Shown here piece by piece: positions 1-5,411 of a DNA stretch of 6,926 nt. The stretch is from Anaerolineae bacterium (GTDB taxonomy: Bacteria > Chloroflexota > Anaerolineae > 4572-78 > J111): NCBI GenBank assembly GCA_020433835.1, contig JAGRBY010000385.1:1-6926 (forward strand), read 5' to 3'. The notes beneath the pieces were generated by a model, which saw only the letters and a list, made by a program, of their open reading frames with translations, did no database searches and was not told the origin of the DNA. Numbering within the stretch: position 1 is the stretch's first letter; every line of letters begins with the position of its first letter. The position numbers and the translations under genes were made by a program.

Positions 1-130
1 AAGCCGTTTCGTCTTCGTGAGCGTAGTAAGGCAAATCTTGCTGCAATCCATTAAGGTAAACAAACCAGGCCAGGAGAGCAATACCAATGACCAGCATCGA
101 ATGGGAGAAGTGAAATGATCTTTGCACCAT
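1..130 (-). CDS. N-terminus of GT39/ArnT-like membrane glycosyltransferase, cut by window edge
   Basis: An open frame starts with ATG at 130 and runs off the left edge after 43 codons. Residues 12-26 (MLVIGIALLAWFVYL) form a hydrophobic first transmembrane segment. It is followed by LNGLQQDLPYYAHEDETA, with LPYYAHEDE at residues 33-41. A first membrane span followed by 'LPyyyHpDE', whose acidic pair lies in the first extracytoplasmic loop, is the typical opening of GT39/GT83-type (PMT/ArnT-like) enzymes. These transfer a sugar from a polyprenyl-phosphate donor outside the membrane. The start lies 20 bp after the stop of the flavoprotein gene, so the two are probably co-transcribed. Only a weak purine stretch (CAGAG) precedes the ATG. 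The family call rests on about 30 residues. The acceptor and donor cannot be known from this fragment. Confidence 0.6.
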   Translation of the reverse strand, partial: MVQRSFHFSHSMLVIGIALLAWFVYLNGLQQDLPYYAHEDETA

Positions 131-150
131 GAACGAAAACTCTGGCAGCC

Positions 151-1458
151 TTACTTAAACGCTGCTCCAACCATGAACCCATCACGGATAGAGTCGGCGA
201 TGCCCTGGAATAGCCAACGTCCATAGCGACCCACCTGGAATATGTGGTGTTCTTCCAGCCGCCGTAGGGCAGCAGCTTTCCAGGTGGAGCCGGGCCAGGC
301 CCAGGTGTAGGCAACTTCAATCCAGGTGGGATCGACCACTTCCGGCTGCGCGATAAATTGCCATTGCTGGAGTTCGCGCACTACGGCATCGGCGTAAATC
401 TGGATTTCTTGGGTTGACGGTTTTTGGCCACCGATGTAGGTTCGCTCGACATAAATGCTAACGCGGTCGTTAGCCGCCTGACTTGATTGAGGCAGAAACG
501 ACGTATCAACATTGCTGTAAAAACCAACGCGATGGAAGCCTGATTTGGCATCGGGGTTGTAAAGCCAATGTTCGGTCGGGCATTTCGGGCCTTTGGTTGC
601 GCCGATATTGAGCACCAGCACGCTGGTATAGGGATCGGGTTCGGCATCGACGGCCAACCCAGTCATCTCAAGCATCTTGTTGAGCGGTAGGGTCGAAATA
701 AGATGCTCGTACGGTTGCATCGTCCCATCGGCAAATGCTACTTCGTGCCGATGGGGATCGATATGGGTTACTTGTTTGCCATAACGGATATCACAGCGCC
801 GGGCCATTTCCTGGGCCAGAGTATTGAGGCCGGCCTGCGGATAAACAAAAGTGACGTTATAGCCAACCGGCGCAGCTTCATTAAACGTACCGCGCAGCAC
901 CTGAGAAATGTTGATCGGTGACTTGTAGGCATCTTGCGGCGCGATGCGCGTATGCAGACCGGCTGTATAAAGCCCGTGGAAGGGTTCAAAAAACTTTTCG
1001 GTCAGGGTGGGGCCAAAGCTCTGAAGCTGCCACTCGGCCATGGTGGTAGGGATGTTTTTGGGAGCGGTAACAATTTCATGCAACACCTGGGCCGCTACCG
1101 TATCGCCCATATAACGAAGATGATTTTGCAGCGGATAGGGGACATACACATCATCATCGGCGAAGTAAACGGATGAATGCCGTTTGTAGGATTTGATGGG
1201 GGTGGTCGATTTGATGAAGTGCAAAATGGCCGGGTCGCCGCCAAAAATCCAGTGTCCACCGCCAATTTCAAAGCGATATACTTCGCCATCGTCAGGACAG
1301 TCGGCCAAACGCTGTGGCATGTTGGGTCGAACGTAATAGGATGAGCAGATACCACCAGGGGCATCGACTGCTTCGTAAATCGGTAAATTAGCGGTTAACC
1401 CGGCGGCCAGACCGGTCATGCCGGCACCCAAAATAAAACAACGATTATTCACGTACAT
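151..1458 (-). CDS. FAD-dependent UDP-galactopyranose mutase-like / amine oxidase-family flavoprotein
   Basis: The 435-residue protein begins with a Rossmann dinucleotide-binding loop, ILGAGMTGLAAG (residues 9-20, GxGxxG). Glu29 (IYEA) is placed to bind the adenosine ribose, and the FAD contact APGG is at 33-36. Further family signatures are EIGGGHWIF (64-72), VPYPLQNHL (106-114), YPQAGLNTLAQEM (206-218) and a C-terminal FAD motif GRYGRWLFQGIADS (410-423). VPYPLQN and GRYGRW recall UDP-galactopyranose mutases, especially the eukaryotic-type branch, which convert UDP-Galp to UDP-Galf for furanose-containing glycans. No signal peptide is present, so the enzyme should be cytosolic. A glycan-cluster setting supports a sugar-nucleotide role, but a protoporphyrinogen-oxidase-like or desaturase-like amine oxidase remains possible. 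ATG at 1458 is used here. A GTG at 1452 has a better-spaced AGGA and would shorten the protein by two residues. Confidence 0.85.
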   Translation of the reverse strand: MYVNNRCFILGAGMTGLAAGLTANLPIYEAVDAPGGICSSYYVRPNMPQRLADCPDDGEVYRFEIGGGHWIFGGDPAILHFIKSTTPIKSYKRHSSVYFADDDVYVPYPLQNHLRYMGDTVAAQVLHEIVTAPKNIPTTMAEWQLQSFGPTLTEKFFEPFHGLYTAGLHTRIAPQDAYKSPINISQVLRGTFNEAAPVGYNVTFVYPQAGLNTLAQEMARRCDIRYGKQVTHIDPHRHEVAFADGTMQPYEHLISTLPLNKMLEMTGLAVDAEPDPYTSVLVLNIGATKGPKCPTEHWLYNPDAKSGFHRVGFYSNVDTSFLPQSSQAANDRVSIYVERTYIGGQKPSTQEIQIYADAVVRELQQWQFIAQPEVVDPTWIEVAYTWAWPGSTWKAAALRRLEEHHIFQVGRYGRWLFQGIADSIRDGFMVGAAFK

Positions 1459-1462
1459 TCCT
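1459..1462 (-). promoter_or_regulatory. Shine-Dalgarno AGGA bearing on the flavoprotein start
   Basis: On the minus strand the sequence reads ACAGGA-ATGTAC-GTG. AGGA directly abuts the ATG at 1458, which is too close for normal initiation. It lies 6 nt before the in-frame GTG at 1452, which is ideal spacing. The GTG is therefore a credible true start. This is one of the few purine-rich ribosome-binding sites in the window. Confidence 0.45.
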
Positions 1463-1466
1463 GTAA

Positions 1467-1474
1467 CTTAAATT
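1467..1474. repeat. Left copy of 8-bp direct repeat (possible target-site duplication)
   Basis: CTTAAATT occurs here and again at 1588-1595, exactly adjacent to the two ends of the palindromic element. The position suggests a target-site duplication of 8 bp. The word is A/T-rich, so coincidence cannot be ruled out. Confidence 0.45.
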
Positions 1475-1494
1475 GTATTTACTCAGTCAGCAGA

Positions 1495-1510
1495 CAGGTG
1501 ACTGGCACTT
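1495..1510. repeat. Left arm of 16-bp perfect inverted repeat
   Basis: CAGGTGACTGGCACTT is the exact reverse complement of 1563-1578. Within the arm, AGGTG and CACTT can pair around ACTGG (one G-T wobble), giving a small REP-type hairpin. The arm also overlaps a second hairpin, CAGTCA (1484-1489) with TGACTG (1499-1504). Confidence 0.85.
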
Positions 1511-1562
1511 AATCGGAGTAATTGTAGCTTTAGATACCACGCAATGTTCTCTATTTGAGCAA

Positions 1563-1578
1563 AAGTGCCAGTCACCTG
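1563..1578. repeat. Right arm of 16-bp perfect inverted repeat
   Basis: AAGTGCCAGTCACCTG is the exact reverse complement of 1495-1510. It overlaps a further short hairpin, GTCAC (1571-1575) with GTGAC (1583-1587). On the transcribed minus strand the arm hairpin is followed by only four T residues, so it is at best a weak terminator for the upstream glycosyltransferase gene. Confidence 0.85.
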
Positions 1579-1587
1579 AGTAGTGAC

Positions 1588-1595
1588 CTTAAATT
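1588..1595. repeat. Right copy of 8-bp direct repeat (possible target-site duplication)
   Basis: This is the second CTTAAATT, matching 1467-1474, and it directly follows the right end of the palindromic element. It lies 12 bp downstream of the stop codon of the GT2 gene, so an insertion here would have left both neighbouring reading frames intact. Confidence 0.45.
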
Positions 1596-1606
1596 TTTTG
1601 TGTTCT

Positions 1607-2752
1607 TCATTTTGACGACTCGCTTCGACGTCGAAAGCGGGCATCTTTCAAACCCAAAGCAATCGATGAAAACAGTCGCCAATTAAGACGTTTGAGAATT
1701 AATTTGTACTGACCGCTTCTTATCAGCTTGAAAGCGCGTCGCCGATAGTAATCAAGCGTGTAATCGGGAATAGAGGTGACGATTATTCGCACAAATTCAT
1801 CAGTTTCGGGCAGAGGCAGCAATCGGCTCAGGTGAAGACGACTCACCGATTTGTTTTGTGGGGCAGTGGTATAGAGATTTTGTGCCTTTTGAACGAGTCG
1901 ACGGCGATCCTCATCTGAGCCGGCTCGGTGCCAATAGCCGGCGACGGTGAGCCACATTTGAATGTAAATATGGTCGCGCAATGGGGATAGGCGGGCAGCT
2001 ATGCGCTCATCGGAAAACAACTTGGTTAAAACCCGTTCTGAGGCTGTTTCCATGCGCTGCGGATCATGGGTGATGCTGACAGGGTTAAAAAAATAGCTGG
2101 CGACAGCATCATCGAGCACAGCAATTTTATGGTTATTGGCTGTAAATCGTAACCACAAATCCCAGTCGACTGCCCCTTTCAAGTTTGAATCGAACCCGCC
2201 ACAGGCATCAAAACAAATCCGTCTTACTAACGTAGCGCTTAAAATCAGTGGATTGCCGAGGGCCATAGTGCCTAAGAGGTCGGTCTCGAAACTTTGGCGT
2301 AGATGGGGAGGCCAAGTATGCCGGCCGATAGGTTGGCCCGCCTCATTGAGGTAGTCGGGGAGGCCGCAAACGATATCGATTTCCGGATGGCGGCGCAGGT
2401 AGTTGACCATGAGGGCGAGCATATTTGGGTACCAGGTATCATCGGAGTCGAGCAGGGCGATCATCTCTCCACGAGCAGCATCTAAGGCCAGGTTACGTGC
2501 GGAAGACGGCCCGGCATTTGTGGTGAGATTCATAGCTCGGATACGGTCGCCATAGCGATTCAGGATATGAGCTGTATCATCGGTAGAGCCATCATTGACC
2601 ACGATTAATTCATAGTCGGTAAACGTTTGGCTTAGAACGCTGTCGATGGCCTGGCCAATCAAATGCTCACGGTTATAGGTTGGAATGATGACACTGACAG
2701 TTGGGGAACTTTTGCCGGAAGTTAACCCAGTTTTTACGATTTTACTCGCCAT
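1607..2752 (-). CDS. GT2-family glycosyltransferase (GT-A fold)
   Basis: The 381-residue enzyme should transfer a sugar from a nucleotide-sugar donor to a growing lipid-linked glycan on the cytoplasmic side of the membrane. The GT-A domain occupies roughly residues 17-225. It shows VSVIIPTYNR (19-28), VVNDGSTDDT (51-60, Asp54 for the nucleotide), GPSSARNLAL (81-90), and the metal-binding DxD-type LLDSDD (100-105). WDLWLRF (197-203) matches the usual acidic acceptor-site region, with Asp198 the likely catalytic base. The remaining roughly 150 residues are an Arg-rich helical tail, ending FRRRSESSK, with no clear membrane span; it may be a peripheral membrane contact. The ATG at 2752 lies 7 bp after the preceding stop, indicating tight coupling. 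Only a weak GAG precedes it. Donor and acceptor cannot be told from the sequence. Confidence 0.93.
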   Translation of the reverse strand: MASKIVKTGLTSGKSSPTVSVIIPTYNREHLIGQAIDSVLSQTFTDYELIVVNDGSTDDTAHILNRYGDRIRAMNLTTNAGPSSARNLALDAARGEMIALLDSDDTWYPNMLALMVNYLRRHPEIDIVCGLPDYLNEAGQPIGRHTWPPHLRQSFETDLLGTMALGNPLILSATLVRRICFDACGGFDSNLKGAVDWDLWLRFTANNHKIAVLDDAVASYFFNPVSITHDPQRMETASERVLTKLFSDERIAARLSPLRDHIYIQMWLTVAGYWHRAGSDEDRRRLVQKAQNLYTTAPQNKSVSRLHLSRLLPLPETDEFVRIIVTSIPDYTLDYYRRRAFKLIRSGQYKLILKRLNWRLFSSIALGLKDARFRRRSESSK

Positions 2753-2759
2753 ACTTTAC

Positions 2760-3965
2760 TCAGATATTTCCGTACATAGCCACTAACTGCTGCTTATCGA
2801 CAGCCCAATTGTACTTATCAATAACACCTTGACGGCCACCTTGTCCCATTTTTTGTCGAAGCGTACTATCTTTTAAGCTGACAATGGCATCAGCCCAGGC
2901 TTCCACGTTATCGAGACTGGCCTCACAGATGATACCACAGCCTGTTTCACGGACAATTCTGCTGACCGCCGAACAATTGCTAACGACTTGCGGTTTTTGG
3001 AGGTACATATACTGAAAAAGCTTGTGGGGAATGGTATTGCTGGTGTGCTCGTTAGGCTCTTGGGGCAGCACGCCGATGGTGCTAGCTTGGATGTAAGAGG
3101 GCATTGTACTGAATTTTTGCCAGCCTACCAACTCGACGGCATGGGTTAGATCCATTTTTTCAACCAGGCTGCTTAGCTCCGGCGTTATTTGACCAACCAC
3201 CAAAAGTAATGCATCTGGAATATGAGATAAAATAGTCGGCATTGCTCTAACAATAGTATCCAGCCGTCGATGTTGCGCTAAACTGCCGATGTACGAGATG
3301 ACAAATCGATGTGCGTATCGACTCACAATTTGGGGATCAAGAGCAAATGAGTCGAACTCAGCCAAATTCAAGGTATTACTCACGATTGTTATTTTATCAG
3401 CCGGGATGCCGAGCCGAATTATTCGCTCATTCATCTCTGGTACTGTGCTGATAATTTTATCGGCTTTGGCAAACGACTCTTTTTCATATCGCAACCAGCG
3501 ATCGAGATTGTAAATACTGTTTGCCCAGAGATCATTGAAAAAATTGATTGAAAAGTTTTTTTCGTAATACTGTAATCCGATCGGAAAATTTTCATGAGAG
3601 TCGAACACGACAGGCACTGACAGACGTCGGCCCAGGTCTATGAATGTGCGGGTGAAGGGTAAATCATGCACATGAAACGCATCAAATTGATGCTGTTGAT
3701 GATACTTTTCAACGGTTATTTGCCAGTAGTAGTTACGCAGCAGACTGTAGTATAGTAAAGAATTGAGTTTCCGAAGGATATTGTTAGGGACAGGCGGAAT
3801 TCTAATAACCGTGATACCCTCATATATTTCACGGTTTGGACGCTGGGGAAGGGGATCGCAAAAGAGAAATACTTTATGACCCGCTTCTATAAGAGCGAAT
3901 GCTTCATTTTCAACGCGAATGTCACCGGGAAATTTACTATCCCGAAGGATCATACAGATATTCAT
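2760..3965 (-). CDS. GT4-family glycosyltransferase (GT-B fold)
   Basis: This 401-residue protein has the two-domain GT-B build. The N-terminal acceptor domain opens with MNICMILRDSKFPGDIRVENEA, a 'D.RV..EA..L..AGH.V' pattern common in GT4 enzymes. It includes FHVHDLP (97-103) and VVFDSHENFP (119-128). The C-terminal nucleotide-sugar domain begins near residue 221 with FVISYIGSLAQHRRLDTIVR and continues through VELVGWQ (277-283). It carries the donor motif TIPHKLFQYMYLQKPQVVS (311-329). In that motif the usual second Glu of the EX7E element (FEYM) is Gln318, a variant seen in this family. No signal peptide or membrane span is present. It should build a cytoplasmic glycan intermediate with the adjacent GT2 enzyme. 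No ribosome-binding site is evident before the ATG at 3965, and 33 bp separate it from the upstream stop. Confidence 0.93.
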   Translation of the reverse strand: MNICMILRDSKFPGDIRVENEAFALIEAGHKVFLFCDPLPQRPNREIYEGITVIRIPPVPNNILRKLNSLLYYSLLRNYYWQITVEKYHQQHQFDAFHVHDLPFTRTFIDLGRRLSVPVVFDSHENFPIGLQYYEKNFSINFFNDLWANSIYNLDRWLRYEKESFAKADKIISTVPEMNERIIRLGIPADKITIVSNTLNLAEFDSFALDPQIVSRYAHRFVISYIGSLAQHRRLDTIVRAMPTILSHIPDALLLVVGQITPELSSLVEKMDLTHAVELVGWQKFSTMPSYIQASTIGVLPQEPNEHTSNTIPHKLFQYMYLQKPQVVSNCSAVSRIVRETGCGIICEASLDNVEAWADAIVSLKDSTLRQKMGQGGRQGVIDKYNWAVDKQQLVAMYGNI

Positions 3966-3998
3966 AGAAGTTCAAGCGTGGCTGAGTGAGACACGGAG

Positions 3999-4625
3999 CT
4001 AGTCAAACTCCAGCCGAACCTCCTCTAGATCGACAACAGTTCCTGCTTCAACTTCAACAACCAAAATTTTATCGCCAATATCATTGAGAACAAAGGCGGT
4101 AAGCTCTGTAAATTCGGGATTATCAACGGCCAACCCATACGAGCCAGGGGGGATGTTTTCAAAAACGAAATTACCCCAATCATCGGTTTGAGCTTGCGGA
4201 GAAGCGGTGCGGTCGCTGGCGACATAGCCATCTTCGCCCTCTTTACCCGGCGACCAAACAATAGTTCCCAATCGCACTGTTGTATCGGCAAAAGGTTGAT
4301 CATCAAGGTGCAGCAGACGACCGTGAACAACCCCCGTATCACCTTCGGGAGAGGGGATGGTAATTGTCGGCATCGGCCCTAGGGTTGGAGTAGGAGTCGG
4401 TAGAGGGCTAGACTCCTCAGGTATGGGGGTTGGGACAAATTGTACCGATTCTAGTGTTGCCTCTTCGGTAGCCGGAGCGGCTTCAGTGGGCGTTGGAGTT
4501 TCGGTAGAACAGCTTAGCAAAGTTACTAGCATAATTGGCATTAAAATCAACCAAACACGCGGAAAATCTACCAACTTTTTATATATGAGCAGCCATAAAG
4601 CAGTATTTTTCATTTGGATTCTCAC
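3999..4625 (-). CDS. Lipoprotein with Thr/Pro-rich linker and carboxypeptidase-regulatory-like domain
   Basis: This is a secreted protein of up to 208 residues. A hydrophobic stretch VWLILMPIMLVTLLSC (24-39) ends in a lipobox-like LLSC with Cys39 as the lipid site. A linker follows at about 42-90, rich in Thr-Pro repeats such as TETPTPTE and PLPTPTPT. Residues 97-207 resemble a small beta-sandwich of the carboxypeptidase-regulatory type, with GVVHGRLLH at the start and the hallmark TDDWGNFVFENIPPGSYGLAVDN at 147-169. Such domains are extracellular and often bind or scaffold, with no catalysis. The longest frame starts at GTG 4625, overlapping the upstream TGA by 4 bp (GTGA). The ATG at 4613 (residue 5) has a GAGA 6 nt upstream and is the likelier start. 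The N-terminal region before the hydrophobic stretch is unusually long for a lipoprotein. The molecular role is unknown. Confidence 0.85.
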   Translation of the reverse strand: MRIQMKNTALWLLIYKKLVDFPRVWLILMPIMLVTLLSCSTETPTPTEAAPATEEATLESVQFVPTPIPEESSPLPTPTPTLGPMPTITIPSPEGDTGVVHGRLLHLDDQPFADTTVRLGTIVWSPGKEGEDGYVASDRTASPQAQTDDWGNFVFENIPPGSYGLAVDNPEFTELTAFVLNDIGDKILVVEVEAGTVVDLEEVRLEFD

Positions 4626-5401
4626 TTTTTTACAATATGCAAACGGCTCTTTTTTATAAATTCATAACCATTTTTATCTTTGAAGTAGTTATCTACGGCA
4701 TCGCGACAACCAGACCAATGGTAATAATCATCAATGACCATAGTGCCTCCCTTGACCAGATAGGGTTCAATTCGTGATAGGCAAAGCAAGACCGACTCAT
4801 ACCAATCGCAATCAATGTGGGCCAAAGCTACCGGCTTATCGATCCAAAGTGTATCTTGATATAAACCTTTGACAAGGTGAACGTTGTGCTTTACCACATT
4901 TAATTCAAAATCATCGAAGGTATCGACGACCTTGTTATACAAATCTGTTTCATAACCATAATAGAGATCTTGCCCTATACCTTTAGCATCTCCCAGTTTT
5001 ATGGTTTGATAGCGTTGTTGCACATCCACACCATCGTTTTCTGAAGGTGGGGGAATCATATCAAATACGTCATAGACAGAAAAATTTCGACCGGAGTGCT
5101 TACTTTTAGCCAAAATTACAGCCGAGCCACCAAGAGCACAACCGGCTTCAACGATGATACCTTCTAAACCGCTAGCTTCGATTTGGAGTGTAACTTCACC
5201 GAGATCGATCAGGGCATCAGTAGTTAAATATGTTAAATTCTCATTTTTTACTTTTTTTATAAAAGAAGCGATAGTAGGATTTTGCCAAGCAAAACGATAA
5301 AATCGCCACTTTTTTCTTATCGTTCGAGCTATTTTTCTGGGAATTTTTATGATAGCAACCATAATTACAGCTGAGAGTCGAAAACCATTAATTGCTCGCA
5401 A
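4622..5401 (-). CDS. TylF/MycF-like SAM-dependent O-methyltransferase
   Basis: The protein carries the class I methyltransferase core of the TylF/macrocin O-methyltransferase family, which methylates hydroxyls on sugars. SAM loop: IIVEAGCALGGSAVILA (82-98). After beta-2: SVYDVFDMIPP (108-118). The family-specific metal and catalytic segment is AHIDCDWYESVLLCLSRIEP (194-213), followed by GGTMVIDDYYHWSGCRDAVD (218-237). Asp197, Asp224 and Asp225 are placed like the Mg-binding acids of MycF. The first roughly 40 residues form a hydrophobic then strongly basic stretch (IPRKIARTIRKKWRFYR, 20-36) that could touch the membrane. The 259-residue frame starts at TTG 5401, 10 bp after the sulfatase stop. 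ATG 5362 (residue 14) is an alternative, and neither has a clear ribosome-binding site. In this cluster it most likely O-methylates a glycan sugar. Confidence 0.9.
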   Translation of the reverse strand: MRAINGFRLSAVIMVAIIKIPRKIARTIRKKWRFYRFAWQNPTIASFIKKVKNENLTYLTTDALIDLGEVTLQIEASGLEGIIVEAGCALGGSAVILAKSKHSGRNFSVYDVFDMIPPPSENDGVDVQQRYQTIKLGDAKGIGQDLYYGYETDLYNKVVDTFDDFELNVVKHNVHLVKGLYQDTLWIDKPVALAHIDCDWYESVLLCLSRIEPYLVKGGTMVIDDYYHWSGCRDAVDNYFKDKNGYEFIKKSRLHIVKK

Positions 5402-5411
5402 ACCGAGCGAC

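Larger units (their letters stand above)
1475..1587. mobile_element. Putative MITE or paired REP-like palindromic element
   Basis: This 113-bp non-coding unit fills most of the gap between two genes. Internally it has perfect 16-bp inverted repeats, CAGGTGACTGGCACTT at 1495-1510 and its complement at 1563-1578, separated by 52 bp. Its ends are also related. Reading inward, the left end is GTATTTACTCAG (1475-1486) and the right end is GTCACTACTCAG (complement of 1576-1587), which match at 9 of 12 positions. On the right, ACTCAG runs straight into GTGACTGGCACTT. On the left the same two blocks are separated by 11 extra bases (1487-1497). The unit is bounded by an 8-bp direct repeat CTTAAATT on each side, as expected of a target-site duplication. 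It contains no transposase. It could instead be a REP doublet mobilised by a RAYT/Y1-type transposase encoded elsewhere, in which case the direct repeat would be chance in A/T-rich DNA. Confidence 0.6.

Noticed and set aside
51..320. 89-codon minus-strand frame bridging the flavoprotein end and the GT39-like start
   Set aside because: It reads both genes out of frame, and its Pro/Gly-rich start is a frame artefact.
934..1176. Plus-strand 80-codon frame opposite the flavoprotein gene
   Set aside because: It is antisense to a gene with strong family motifs and has no motif of its own.
1472..1526. TACAAT-like -10 boxes on the minus strand (complement of 1472-1477 and of the 1520-1526 region)
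   Set aside because: No acceptable -35 box lies at 16-18 bp, so a promoter for the flavoprotein gene cannot be supported from sequence.
1495..1578. Inverted repeat as a rho-independent terminator
   Set aside because: The loop is 52 nt and no T-run follows the complete stem on the minus strand. The element architecture explains it better.
1475..1587. CRISPR or tandem-repeat array
   Set aside because: There are only two copies, in inverted orientation, with no regularly spaced direct repeats.
4025..4342. 105-codon minus-strand frame inside the lipoprotein gene
   Set aside because: It is an alternative frame of a well-supported lipoprotein, with no domain pattern and no ribosome-binding site.
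4357..4659. Plus-strand frame rich in Gly-Val opposite the lipoprotein
   Set aside because: The Gly-Val repeats are the antisense reading of the Thr-Pro linker codons.
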